From assembly GCA_030832085.1 (NCBI GenBank), contig JAURJU010000076.1, forward strand, positions 119,920-183,919: 64,000 bases of DNA. The letters run 5' to 3'. A model generated the notes under the pieces. The model made no database searches. It saw nothing but the letters and a program-made list of their open reading frames with translations, and was not told the DNA's origin. Position numbers and translations under genes: made by a program. Positions 47,767 through 56,865 of this stretch are shown in pieces. Every line of letters begins with the position of its first letter. Position 1 is the first letter of the stretch. Source of the stretch: Chitinophagales bacterium (lineage in GTDB: Bacteria > Bacteroidota > Bacteroidia > Chitinophagales > Chitinophagaceae).

Positions 47767-48014
47767 TATCAGTAGGGATAAATTTATGTTGATTTTTAAA
47801 AAATGATGCGTTTTGTCACTTAATAATTAAAAAACAGATACATATTACTTTAATTAGTAGCTTTTTTATGAATGTTTTGGGCTTGCCTTATATTTTGAAA
47901 TATATTTATTGATTTATTCTTTTTGTTGGATAAGAGGTTTAAATAATTAAAGAAAGGATTTTTTTCATATTTTAAGGTTTCTCACATATAAAGATTGAAA
48001 AACTTTATAAAATC
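47767..48014. other. AT-rich divergent promoter region
   Basis: The 248 bp between the NarL regulator and hybrid kinase starts are markedly AT-rich, more so than flanking genes. A short inverted repeat ATATTT-TG-AAATAT lies at 47890-47903. No exact TTTG-N20-TAnnTTTG pair was found. It presumably holds promoters for both genes. Confidence 0.5.
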
Positions 48015-50279
48015 ATGCTAATCAAACACCAACAAGCACCTGAAAATAATACCACTTTGATTCCGGCCAAGTTGATCGCTCTAGAAAATGCTTTTGACGG
48101 AATTGCCTTGTTGGACAACAATGGGATGCATGTGTATATGAACAAGGCATATACAGATTTGTTTGGGTATGGGTCCTTAGAAGAATTGCAGGGGAAGTCC
48201 CTTGAAACCATCTATACCCCAGAGGCATTTGTAAAATTGCAAAAGGAAGTTTTTCCAGTTCTGGAAAAAAACGGAAACTGGACTGGTGAGACCATAGGAA
48301 TTGCCAAGAATAAAAAATCATTAACCCTATACGTATCCTTGAACAGCTTGTCAGACGGTGGATTGGTTTGCACATGTCGAGACAATTCCAAAGCCATCAA
48401 TGCCAACAGGTTAGAATATTTACTAGGTAATTTAGGAAACGGGATTTTAGTGGAAGATGAAAACCATTGCGCTGTATTTGTCAACCACCAGTTTTGTAAT
48501 TTTTTTCATATTCCTGTGCATCCCCATGAATTGGTTGGAATGAATTCCATGGATGCGCTCCAACAATTTCTTTTGCATTTTAAGGACGCTGAAAAAGTAA
48601 AAAATGATATTTTCAACTTGATTGGGAAGAAAGAACCCATGATTGGGCAGGATATGGTTTTGAAGGATGGAAGGATACTCGAAAGGGATTTTGTGCCCAT
48701 CTTCATCAACAATTCCTTCAAAGGTCAACTTTGGAGTTACAGGGATATTACCCAAAACCGCGAACTCCAAAAAAGCTTGGTTGATGCAAAAAATAGGGCT
48801 ATTGCATCCGAGAAGGCCAAAACTGCCTTCCTTTCCAACATGAGCCATGAGATCAGGACTCCCATGAATGCCATCATGGGGTTGGCAGAGCAGTTATCCA
48901 TGTCGCAGTTGAATGAGCAACAGCAATATTTTGTAAAGAGCATCAGTGATGCGGCGCATGGTCTTTTAGGCATAATCAACGACATCCTCGATATCTCGAA
49001 GTTAGAGGCAGGAAAGATGAACATTGAAAAAGAAATTATTTGCCTCAAGGTTATCAACAAAAGCGTTGAAAATATTCTTCGTCCTAAAGCAAAAGAAAAG
49101 GGAATCAGCTTTGAAACAGATTTTGATTGCAATATTGATGCCAATTTGTTTGCAGATGAGGTGCGCATTCGGCAGGTGTTGATGAATATTGTTGGGAATG
49201 CCATCAAGTTTACGGATTCAGGAACGATCAGGCTTTCCAGTAAAATGTTGGAGGAAAAGGATCAGGTGCAACGTGTTTTATATACCTGCGAAGATTCTGG
49301 TGTAGGAATTTCAGAGGAGGGCTTGGCCCATATTTTCGAGGATTTTTATCAGGAATCGAACGAAAACAACCACAGGTACCCTGGTTCAGGGTTGGGTTTG
49401 GCCATCACAAGAACGCTGGTAAACCTGATGGGCGGAAAAATTTGGATTGAAAGCACCAAAGATGTTGGTACCAAGGTCATGGTAGAGATTCCCTTTGAGA
49501 TGGTAGCTGCAGATGAATTGCTCAAGGAGAATATTGTGCAGGATGACTGCAGCTTGATGTCGGGAAAAAGAATTCTCATTGTTGAAGACAATAAGCTCAA
49601 CCGGATGCTGTTTAACCTGATGATCACTAACATGACGGGTATTCCTGATGAGGCTGAAAATGGTTTGGAAGCGCTGGAGAAAATCAGTAGAAATCCATAT
49701 GATCTCGTACTCATGGATGTTCAGATGCCCATCATGGATGGTCCAACAGCGTTGGTTTTGATCAGAGAACAATTTGGAGAAGCCATTCCTGTAATAGCCT
49801 TGACGGCTGCTGCTTTCAAATCTGAAGTCAGCAGAATGCTGAACCTTGGTTTTGCAGACTGCATCACCAAGCCCATCGACCAGAAAAACTTGCAACACCG
49901 TTTGTGTTTATTTTTCAAAACGGGCTCAGTAAAGGAAAAGTATTATCAATCTGTCCATAAGAAAATCATTTCCAGCATTGCTGAAATGGCGGGGAATGAG
50001 CCTTTACAAAATGCTAAAATGATCGAGTATTTGTTGGATGAAGTTGAACACGCATTGAGGGAATGGCAAATCAGTGTTCCGGCAAAAGATTGGGATGGCG
50101 CAAAGAGAACCCTTCATCGCGAAAAAATCATGATCAAATCAGTTGGTATCAATGGTTTTGATGGATTGATCAGGGAGATTGAAGATGACTCCATTGTAAA
50201 AACCGAGTCCGAAATGACATTGATGTTTACACAGCTCATTGATCTCTTTCAAAACCTTCGTACCCGACTCGCCAGTTGA
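48015..50279 (+). CDS. Cytoplasmic hybrid histidine kinase with receiver and HPt-like domains
   Basis: A 754-residue hybrid kinase without membrane helices. Two PAS domains (about 12-125, 130-245) precede a HisKA domain with phospho-acceptor H278 in SNMSHEIRTPMNAIMG, a HATPase (DEVRIRQVLMNIVGNAIKFT, EDSGVGISEEGL, GSGLGLAITRTLV) and a receiver domain with D568 in LVLMDVQMPIMDG. The C-terminal 110 residues look like a four-helix HPt module; H701 in TLHREKIMIKSVGINGF fits the phospho-His position. The protein could thus run a full phosphorelay to a separate regulator, perhaps the divergent NarL gene. Confidence 0.92.
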   Translation: MLIKHQQAPENNTTLIPAKLIALENAFDGIALLDNNGMHVYMNKAYTDLFGYGSLEELQGKSLETIYTPEAFVKLQKEVFPVLEKNGNWTGETIGIAKNKKSLTLYVSLNSLSDGGLVCTCRDNSKAINANRLEYLLGNLGNGILVEDENHCAVFVNHQFCNFFHIPVHPHELVGMNSMDALQQFLLHFKDAEKVKNDIFNLIGKKEPMIGQDMVLKDGRILERDFVPIFINNSFKGQLWSYRDITQNRELQKSLVDAKNRAIASEKAKTAFLSNMSHEIRTPMNAIMGLAEQLSMSQLNEQQQYFVKSISDAAHGLLGIINDILDISKLEAGKMNIEKEIICLKVINKSVENILRPKAKEKGISFETDFDCNIDANLFADEVRIRQVLMNIVGNAIKFTDSGTIRLSSKMLEEKDQVQRVLYTCEDSGVGISEEGLAHIFEDFYQESNENNHRYPGSGLGLAITRTLVNLMGGKIWIESTKDVGTKVMVEIPFEMVAADELLKENIVQDDCSLMSGKRILIVEDNKLNRMLFNLMITNMTGIPDEAENGLEALEKISRNPYDLVLMDVQMPIMDGPTALVLIREQFGEAIPVIALTAAAFKSEVSRMLNLGFADCITKPIDQKNLQHRLCLFFKTGSVKEKYYQSVHKKIISSIAEMAGNEPLQNAKMIEYLLDEVEHALREWQISVPAKDWDGAKRTLHREKIMIKSVGINGFDGLIREIEDDSIVKTESEMTLMFTQLIDLFQNLRTRLAS

Positions 50280-50285
50280 GCAATC

Positions 50286-52226
50286 TTACCAGGTGAGTTC
50301 AAGTTTATTGTTTCTTCTTTCTGTATCTGCCATTCTTTTTCCCGGATCCAACTCTATTTTTCTCAGGTCAATCAACTTCCTGTCAATCGTGATGGTATAA
50401 GTGGGATGTGTCCATTTCCAGGGTTCCCCAACGGTTCTTTTTGTCATCGGCTCTTCATTTTCCTTTATACCAAACATCAGGTATTGGGGAACATATGCCA
50501 ATTCTCTTGAGCCATCCTTGAAGACCATTTCTATGTCAACGGGCATCGGCATGGTTCCTGTATTTCTAAGCCTTATTTTCATTTTTCCACCCTCATCCCA
50601 GAGGCTGTCAATGCCATAATCAATGGTTTTTGTTGTATTTACAAAGAAATCCCTGTACCAGTCCAATTGAATTCCACTTTCCTTTTCTGCGAGTTTGATC
50701 AAGTCGTTTGCATTGGGATGCTTGAATTTCCAGGTATTGAAATACTGTAGCAAAATGCTGTCCCTTACGGAAGCCCCAACGATATAGCCCAATTGTTCCA
50801 TGAATACTTCCCCCTTTGAATAGGCATTTGTGCTGTAGGCTGTATTTGTGCTGTAATGGTCTGAATGTGTAGTCAGGGGTTCATTAAAGTCGCTTTTGGC
50901 GAGGGCAATGTATGCATTGTAAGCACCAAGGTGGGGAAATGAGTCCCTGTTGTTGTGCAAATAATTTTGGACATTGGACTCGGCAAAACTGGTAAATCCT
51001 TCATCCATCCAGGGATACAATGATTCGTTTGTTCCCAGGATCATCTGGTACCAGCTGTGCATCCATTCGTGCAACACAACACCTTCGCCAGCTCCCTTTA
51101 GCAAAGTTGCCATGGGATATTCCATGCCACCATCTCCGCCCTGGATGAACGAATATTGCTTATAGGGATACTCACCATAATGCTTATCAATGAAAGGCAA
51201 TGCCTTTGCAGCAAGCTCAAGTACACTGTCCCATTGTGATTTGTAATTGTTGATATACGCATCAACTGTTGATCCCTGGCGCATTCTTGCAGGCATCGCA
51301 TTGTATTGAGCTGTAAGGGCAAGAGTATCAATGGTATAAAAGGAATGGAGCACTAATCCTTTCCTGACCTGTTTGGAATGGTGAACATATCCAGGATCTG
51401 CAGCCCATACGAAGTCGTGAACATTGGGTGCCTTGAATTTCCATGTAAGTGTGTTGCCCTGTGGTTGTTTCAAGGGAAGGGTTGCATATTTTTCGTAGCC
51501 ATGTCCTATTTCATGAGGATTTTGCAGATAGCCTGTTCCTCCGATGACATAGTTCTTGTCAATGGTAATATTGACCTCAAAATCACCCCAGACACCATAA
51601 AATTCTCTTGCAATATAGGGTGTTGGGTGCCATCCCTGTTGGTCGTACTCTGCCAACTTGGGATACCATTGGGCCATGCTGAAGCGAACTCCTTCTGCAT
51701 TGTCTCTTCCGCTCCTCCTGATTTGAACAGGCACCTGGGCCTCAAAATCAAGCTCTATCAGGGCCTTGGATTTTGGGAGTATGGGTTTTGACAACTCCAC
51801 TTTGAGGATGGTCTCATAGGCAGTTGTTTTTTGAATTTGACCATTAACCCTTAGATTTTTTACTTCCTGGAATCCGATTTCATTGGGTCTCAAGTTGGAA
51901 ATCCTGTCGCGCACCCTTTGATCCCAGTCTGCACGTCCTCTTATCAATTTCTTTCCCAATTCTTGGCTGCGCATGTCCATCATGCTGCCTGGTTGAAAAG
52001 CATTCCATTGCAAGTGATAATAGAGCACTTTTAAGGTATCGGGTGAATTGTTCCAATAATCAAGCCTTTGCTTTCCAGAAAACCTGTTGTTTTCGGCATC
52101 CACCTTAACATCCATCTTGTAGTTGACTTTTTGCTGCCAGCGATCTGCCTGGGCAAATAGGGCATTTCCTGAGCAAAAAAGGCTAAAACATGCAATTGTA
52201 AGCGTTACAATTCGATTTTTCCTCAT
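50286..52226 (-). CDS. Exported M1-family metallopeptidase
   Basis: A 646-residue secreted aminopeptidase-like protein with a signal peptide (IVTLTIACFSLFCSGNALFA). The gluzincin zinc site is HEWMH (H386, E387, H390) with the third ligand in WMDEGFTSFAE (E409). The exopeptidase motif appears as GGDGGMEYPM rather than GxMEN, a variant frequent in Bacteroidota M1 enzymes. The ATG at 52226 is used; an in-frame TTG two codons earlier is less likely. Substrate is unknown. It is convergent with the hybrid kinase gene and divergent from the his leader. Confidence 0.92.
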   Translation of the reverse strand: MRKNRIVTLTIACFSLFCSGNALFAQADRWQQKVNYKMDVKVDAENNRFSGKQRLDYWNNSPDTLKVLYYHLQWNAFQPGSMMDMRSQELGKKLIRGRADWDQRVRDRISNLRPNEIGFQEVKNLRVNGQIQKTTAYETILKVELSKPILPKSKALIELDFEAQVPVQIRRSGRDNAEGVRFSMAQWYPKLAEYDQQGWHPTPYIAREFYGVWGDFEVNITIDKNYVIGGTGYLQNPHEIGHGYEKYATLPLKQPQGNTLTWKFKAPNVHDFVWAADPGYVHHSKQVRKGLVLHSFYTIDTLALTAQYNAMPARMRQGSTVDAYINNYKSQWDSVLELAAKALPFIDKHYGEYPYKQYSFIQGGDGGMEYPMATLLKGAGEGVVLHEWMHSWYQMILGTNESLYPWMDEGFTSFAESNVQNYLHNNRDSFPHLGAYNAYIALAKSDFNEPLTTHSDHYSTNTAYSTNAYSKGEVFMEQLGYIVGASVRDSILLQYFNTWKFKHPNANDLIKLAEKESGIQLDWYRDFFVNTTKTIDYGIDSLWDEGGKMKIRLRNTGTMPMPVDIEMVFKDGSRELAYVPQYLMFGIKENEEPMTKRTVGEPWKWTHPTYTITIDRKLIDLRKIELDPGKRMADTERRNNKLELTW

Positions 52227-52279
52227 AAACAACAGTTATTTGTCCGAAATTAATGCCATTTTATAAAAACACATTGATT

Positions 52280-52311
52280 TTTGGCGATAATGTTTTTGGG
52301 AGCTACTTTTG
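52280..52311 (+). promoter_or_regulatory. Promoter of the his operon
   Basis: TTTG (52280-52283), exactly 20 bases, then TACTTTTG (52304-52311): a full match to the Bacteroidota consensus. The leader peptide ATG begins only four bases after the -7 element, so transcription would start at or next to it. Confidence 0.75.
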
Positions 52312-52315
52312 CATC

Positions 52316-52360
52316 ATGTTAGCAAACGGTCACATCCACCATCATCATAACTTGCCTTAG
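52316..52360 (+). CDS. hisL: Histidine operon leader peptide
   Basis: A 14-codon frame encoding MLANGHIHHHHNLP then TAG. Five of seven consecutive codons (residues 6-12 region, H-I-H-H-H-H) are histidine. It lies immediately before a terminator hairpin and hisG, the classical layout of a ribosome-controlled attenuator: when charged tRNA-His is scarce the ribosome stalls here and the downstream terminator is prevented. The very short distance to the promoter suggests leaderless or near-leaderless translation. The call rests on His codons plus the mutually exclusive hairpins. Confidence 0.88.
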   Translation: MLANGHIHHHHNLP

Positions 52361-52418
52361 GGGAAGCCTGGTATTGGTGTATACATAATTCGGGCTTGCC
52401 ATTGGTAAGCCTTTTTTT
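52361..52418 (+). terminator. Transcription attenuator ahead of hisG
   Basis: The terminator stem pairs GGCTTGCC (52393-52400) with GGTAAGCC (52404-52411), one G-T wobble, loop ATT, then seven T residues (52412-52418). An alternative antiterminator pairs GGGAAGCC (52361-52368) with the same GGCTTGCC, one mismatch. That left arm can in turn pair with CTTGCC at the end of the leader peptide frame (52351-52356). The three pairings are mutually exclusive, as in enteric his attenuation. Confidence 0.8.
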
Positions 52419-52437
52419 ATTTTAAAAACGGGAAAGC

Positions 52438-53304
52438 ATGCAAAATGAAACAGTATTGAGGATCGCCATTCAAAAGTCTGGACGATTATATGAAGACTCC
52501 GTTCAACTATTGAAAGAATGTGGGATTGAATTGAGGAACGTAAAAGACAGGCTCAGGACTGTTTCTGAGAACTTTCCAATCGAAGTGTTTTTTCTGCGGG
52601 ATGATGATATCCCAGAATATGTGGAAGATGGGGTAGCAGATGTTGGAATTGTTGGACAAAATGTTTTGGCTGAAAAAAACAGGAAAGTTGATACGGTTGA
52701 AGCCCTTGGTTTTGGCAAATGCCGTCTTTCCATCGCTGTTCCCAAGTCATTGGTATATGAGGGCGTTGAATCCCTGGAAGGAAAGCGAATTGCTACCAGC
52801 TACCCTCATCTTGTAAAATCATTCCTTGCAGAAAAAAAGGTTACTGCCAGTATCCACGAAATCAGTGGTTCTGTTGAAATTGCTCCTGGCATTGGACTTT
52901 CTGATGTGATTGTTGATTTGGTCAGCAGTGGAGGAACCTTGTTCATGAATGGTTTGAAGGAAGCGGAGATCATCCTGGAATCCCAGGCGGTATTGGTTGC
53001 TAGAAAAAATCTGGATGAAGAAAAAATTGCCATACTTGATAAACTCTTGTTCCGGATCAGGGCAGTGAAAAAAGCCAAGAAAAGCAAATATGTGCTGATG
53101 AATGCGCCCAATGACCAATTGGAAAACATCATTTCTCTTTTGCCTGGCATGAGAAGCCCCACCATTCTACCGCTTGCCAAAGAGGGTTGGAGCAGTGTGC
53201 ACAGTGTATTGAGTGAAGACAAGTTTTGGGAGATCATCGAGAAACTGAAAGCTGCCGGTGCAGAGGGAATTTTGGTGGTGCCTATTGAAAAAATGATTCT
53301 TTAA
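52438..53304 (+). CDS. hisG: ATP phosphoribosyltransferase, long form
   Basis: First enzyme of histidine synthesis, joining ATP and PRPP. The 288-residue protein is the long homohexameric form: two catalytic lobes (LRIAIQKSGRLYEDSVQLL, FFLRDDDIPEYVEDGVADVGIVGQNVL, PRPP loop in VDLVSSGGTLFMNGL) and a C-terminal ACT-like regulatory domain (about 215-288) for feedback by histidine. It needs no HisZ. It is the first structural gene behind the attenuator, and hisD follows after eight bases. Confidence 0.96.
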   Translation: MQNETVLRIAIQKSGRLYEDSVQLLKECGIELRNVKDRLRTVSENFPIEVFFLRDDDIPEYVEDGVADVGIVGQNVLAEKNRKVDTVEALGFGKCRLSIAVPKSLVYEGVESLEGKRIATSYPHLVKSFLAEKKVTASIHEISGSVEIAPGIGLSDVIVDLVSSGGTLFMNGLKEAEIILESQAVLVARKNLDEEKIAILDKLLFRIRAVKKAKKSKYVLMNAPNDQLENIISLLPGMRSPTILPLAKEGWSSVHSVLSEDKFWEIIEKLKAAGAEGILVVPIEKMIL

Positions 53305-53312
53305 ACTTTACC

Positions 53313-54593
53313 ATGCAAATCATACGTTATCCATCAAAGTACAATTGGGCAGGTATTTTACAGAGACCCACCATTGATAATGGCATGCTTCGAAAGCAAG
53401 TAGGCAAGATCATTGCCGATGTGAGAAAAACCGGAGACAGGTCGCTTAAGCGTTATTCCAAAAAGTTTGATGGGGTGGATTTGAAAAAATTAGCAGTTGG
53501 TCAGAAAGAAATACTTGCAGCAGAAAAAAATATTTCTGATTCTCTGAAATTGGCGATCAATATAGCCATTCAGAACATCAAACGGTTCCACAGCATTCAG
53601 GTAGAGGAAATAAAAAAAATCGAAACAATGGATGGAGTGGAGTGTTGGCGGCGACCCACTCCCATGAGAAGGGTAGGACTCTATATTCCTGGTGGGTCAG
53701 CTCCATTGTTTTCTTCCGTATTGATGCTTGGCATCCCTGCACAAATTGCAGAATGCAGTGAGGTTGTGCTCTGCACGCCACCCGCCAAGGATGGCTCAAT
53801 CCATCCCGCCATTCTTTACGCAGCACAGAAAGTTGGGGTCACTGAAATCTATCGCTCCGGTGGCGCACAGGCCATTGCCGCAATGGCTTACGGCACGGGG
53901 TCCATCAAAAAGGTGGACAAGATATTTGGTCCTGGCAATCAATATGTGACGGCAGCAAAACAACTGGTGCAGATGGATGGCATTGCTATTGATATGCCGG
54001 CAGGCCCCAGTGAGGTTTGTGTGTTGGCCGACAATACTGCGAATCCTGAATTTGTTGCCGCAGATCTTTTGTCGCAAGCAGAGCATGGCCCTGACTCTCA
54101 GGTCCTTTTAGTGACCAATGATGAAACGTTGATAGAGAAAACAATCAAGTCCTTGAATGCCCAACTTGCGTTGTTGGAACGAAAGGAGATAGCCTTAAAA
54201 GCATTGGACAACAGCAAGGCTGTACTCATCAACAGCATGGATGATGCCATGGAACTGGTAAACGAATATGCTGCTGAACACCTGATCATAGCTTCCAACA
54301 ATGCGCAGCATTATGGAGCAAAGGTGATCAACGCAGGCTCTGTTTTTCTTGGCAATTTTACTCCTGAGAGTGCAGGGGATTATGCGAGTGGAACCAATCA
54401 TACACTTCCCACCAATGGATATGCAAGGGCATACAGTGGCGTAAGCGTTGATAGTTTTGTTAAGAAAATCACCTTTCAGCAAATCAGCAAAACAGGTATT
54501 CAGCAAATCGGAAAAACCATCATTGCCATGGCAGAAGCCGAAGGACTTGATGCACATGCAAATGCTGTAAAGATCAGATTAAACCAATTGTAA
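53313..54593 (+). CDS. hisD: Histidinol dehydrogenase
   Basis: Oxidises histidinol to histidine in the last two steps. The 426-residue zinc enzyme shows RVGLYIPGGSAPLFSSVLMLGIPA, YRSGGAQAIAAMAYGTGSIKKVDKIFGPGNQYVTAAK and IDMPAGPSEVCVLAD, then AEHLIIASNNA and the DYASGTNHTLPTNGYAR metal/substrate region. Its stop overlaps the hisC start (TAATG), so translation is coupled. Confidence 0.97.
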   Translation: MQIIRYPSKYNWAGILQRPTIDNGMLRKQVGKIIADVRKTGDRSLKRYSKKFDGVDLKKLAVGQKEILAAEKNISDSLKLAINIAIQNIKRFHSIQVEEIKKIETMDGVECWRRPTPMRRVGLYIPGGSAPLFSSVLMLGIPAQIAECSEVVLCTPPAKDGSIHPAILYAAQKVGVTEIYRSGGAQAIAAMAYGTGSIKKVDKIFGPGNQYVTAAKQLVQMDGIAIDMPAGPSEVCVLADNTANPEFVAADLLSQAEHGPDSQVLLVTNDETLIEKTIKSLNAQLALLERKEIALKALDNSKAVLINSMDDAMELVNEYAAEHLIIASNNAQHYGAKVINAGSVFLGNFTPESAGDYASGTNHTLPTNGYARAYSGVSVDSFVKKITFQQISKTGIQQIGKTIIAMAEAEGLDAHANAVKIRLNQL

Positions 54594-55639
54594 TGTTCAA
54601 TCCAGACAATCTTGTAAGAAACAATATCAGGAACCTGAAGCCTTATTCCTCAGCAAGAGATGAATTCAAGGGTGAGGCCAATATATTTTTGGATGCCAAT
54701 GAAAACTCCCTGGGATCTCCGCTGCTAAAATGGTACAACCGCTATCCAGATCCGATGCAGAGGAAAATAAAAGACAAATTATCTGTCATCAAGCAGGTTC
54801 CGGTGGATCAGATTTTTTTGGGAAACGGAAGTGATGAACCGATTGATTTGTTGTTTCGTTGCTTTTGCGAGCCCGGTGTTGATGAAGTTATCGTATTTCC
54901 TCCCACCTATGGCATGTATGAGGTTTCTGCCAACATCAACAATGTTCATCTTTCCAAAGTGCCATTGACAAGAGAATTTCAGTTGGATTTGGAAGCATTG
55001 GAATCGTCCATCAAACCCAATACGAAGATCATTTGGATCTGCTCTCCCAACAATCCTTCCGGTAACAGCCTTGACCGGCAAGACATTGAAATGGTACTGA
55101 ACAATTTTGATGGTCTGGTAGTGGTGGATGAAGCCTATATCAATTTTTCTCGACAAAAATCATTTGTAGGTGACCTCGCGGATTATCCAAACCTTGTTGT
55201 ATTGCAAACACTCAGCAAAGCCTGGGGTTTGGCTGGGTTGCGTATGGGTATGGCATTTGCTTCAAAAGCCATCATTGAATATCTGAACAAGGTAAAACCC
55301 CCTTATAACATCAGTGAACCTGTGCAAGAGCTGGCTTTGAAAGCCTTCGACGAAGTGGGCCAGGTCAACGACATGATTCTTCAGTTGGTGGCCTCAAGAA
55401 AGCAAATGGAAGATCATCTTGCTCGTGCATCTTCAGTTGTCAGGATTTTTCCTTCAGACGCCAATTTCTTGCTCGTAGAATTTACAGATGCCAGGGGCAT
55501 GTATGTTTATCTTGTGAACAAGGGGATTGTGGTCCGTGATCGCAGCAATGTATTGCTTTGCGAAAACTGCCTTCGCATTACTGTTGGAACGGAACTTGAA
55601 AACCAACAATTGATGCAAGCCATCCATTCATTCCAATAA
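54593..55639 (+). CDS. hisC: Histidinol-phosphate aminotransferase
   Basis: PLP enzyme transaminating imidazole-acetol phosphate. The 348-residue class I/II aminotransferase has the substrate loop NIRNLKPYSSARDEF, LDANENSLGSP, LGNGSDEPIDLLFRCF, ICSPNNPSGN, VVDEAYINFS and the PLP lysine in LQTLSKAWGLAGLRMG. One-base overlap with hisD (TAATG) and 19 bp ahead of hisB. Confidence 0.97.
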   Translation: MFNPDNLVRNNIRNLKPYSSARDEFKGEANIFLDANENSLGSPLLKWYNRYPDPMQRKIKDKLSVIKQVPVDQIFLGNGSDEPIDLLFRCFCEPGVDEVIVFPPTYGMYEVSANINNVHLSKVPLTREFQLDLEALESSIKPNTKIIWICSPNNPSGNSLDRQDIEMVLNNFDGLVVVDEAYINFSRQKSFVGDLADYPNLVVLQTLSKAWGLAGLRMGMAFASKAIIEYLNKVKPPYNISEPVQELALKAFDEVGQVNDMILQLVASRKQMEDHLARASSVVRIFPSDANFLLVEFTDARGMYVYLVNKGIVVRDRSNVLLCENCLRITVGTELENQQLMQAIHSFQ

Positions 55640-55658
55640 ATTATTCCAAAATCGTATC

Positions 55659-56798
55659 ATGAAAAAAGTATTGTTCATAGACAGGGACGGCACGCTGATC
55701 AAAGAAGCACCGCCAACGTACCAGATTGATCATTTTGATAAATTGGTTTTTTTTCCTGGCGTTTTTCAATCTCTTTCGCGGATTGTAAAAGAATTTGATT
55801 TTGAGGTGGCCATGGTGTCCAACCAAGACGGCTTGGGAACGGCTTCTTTTCCATCAACTGATTTTCATCCTGTTCATGACCATATCGTTCGAACATTTGC
55901 AGGTGAGGGCATTCATTTTGATGAGGTTTTTATTGACCCCAGCATGCCGGAAGAAAATTCACCCTCAAGGAAGCCTGGTCTTGGAATGTTGGGTAAATAC
56001 TTGAAAAATCCTGCCTATGATCTTCAGGGTTCATTTGTGATTGGTGATCGTTTGACCGATATAGAACTGGCATTCAATCTTGGTGCAAATTGCATCCTGT
56101 TGACCAGTGAGGATGGAGCAGGTGTTGTTGACCTGGACAAACTGGATGAGGCTTTGAAACATACGGTTGTTTTGGCCACAGGTGACTGGATGGAAGTATA
56201 CAAATTCCTCAAGCATGGTCTTAGAACAGTTTATCATGTGCGGGAAACAATTGAAACAAGAATCGAGATCAAGCTTAACATTGATGGTTCAGGAAAATCA
56301 AAGGTCTCTACTGGCCTTGGTTTTTTTGATCACATGCTAGACCAGATCGCAAGGCATGGCAAGATCGATCTTGAGATTGCAGTCAAAGGTGATTTGCATA
56401 TCGATGAACACCATACCATTGAAGACACGGGGATAGCCCTGGGAGAAGCCATGTACAAGGGATTGAGTGATAAAAGGGGAATGGAGCGTTATGGTTTTGC
56501 CTTGCCCATGGACGATGCGGAAGCCAAGGTCTTGATTGATTTTGGTGGGAGAAGCTGGATCGTTTGGGATGCTGAATTCAGTCGTGAGAAAGTAGGGGAT
56601 ATGCCTACTGAAATGTTTTTTCATTTTTTCAAGTCATTCTCTGATGCAGCCAAATGCAACCTGAATGTTTTTTGCCAGGGGGACAATGAACACCATAAGA
56701 TTGAAGCCATTTTCAAGGCTTTCGCAAAAGCCATTCGAATGGCTGTGAAAAAAGACCCCATGCATGATGCGTTGCCAACCACAAAAGGAATTCTTTGA
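55659..56798 (+). CDS. hisB: Bifunctional histidinol-phosphatase / imidazoleglycerol-phosphate dehydratase
   Basis: Catalyses two non-consecutive steps of histidine synthesis. The 379-residue protein has an N-terminal HAD phosphatase (FIDRDGTLIKEAP with the nucleophile Asp, FVIGDRLTDIELAFNLG) of about 170 residues and a C-terminal dehydratase (GLGFFDHMLDQIARHGKIDL, HIDEHHTIEDTGIALGEA, CQGDNEHHKIEAIFKAFAKAI). This is the fused form known from enterics and Bacteroidota. It is the last his gene here: hisH, A, F and I do not follow, and the next gene is on the other strand. Confidence 0.97.
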   Translation: MKKVLFIDRDGTLIKEAPPTYQIDHFDKLVFFPGVFQSLSRIVKEFDFEVAMVSNQDGLGTASFPSTDFHPVHDHIVRTFAGEGIHFDEVFIDPSMPEENSPSRKPGLGMLGKYLKNPAYDLQGSFVIGDRLTDIELAFNLGANCILLTSEDGAGVVDLDKLDEALKHTVVLATGDWMEVYKFLKHGLRTVYHVRETIETRIEIKLNIDGSGKSKVSTGLGFFDHMLDQIARHGKIDLEIAVKGDLHIDEHHTIEDTGIALGEAMYKGLSDKRGMERYGFALPMDDAEAKVLIDFGGRSWIVWDAEFSREKVGDMPTEMFFHFFKSFSDAAKCNLNVFCQGDNEHHKIEAIFKAFAKAIRMAVKKDPMHDALPTTKGIL

Positions 56799-56865
56799 GG
56801 GTTAAGCCGAATTGCATGTAAAAAACATGTCAAGGCTGCAAGACGTTGATACTTTCAGGGGCTTT

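Noticed and set aside
47890..47903. ATATTT-TG-AAATAT inverted repeat between the NarL regulator and hybrid kinase as operator
   Set aside because: Six-base A/T arms are expected often by chance in this very AT-rich stretch.
56799..56865. CATGT-AAAAA-ACATG hairpin after hisB as terminator
   Set aside because: Only five base pairs, AT-rich, and not followed by a T-run.
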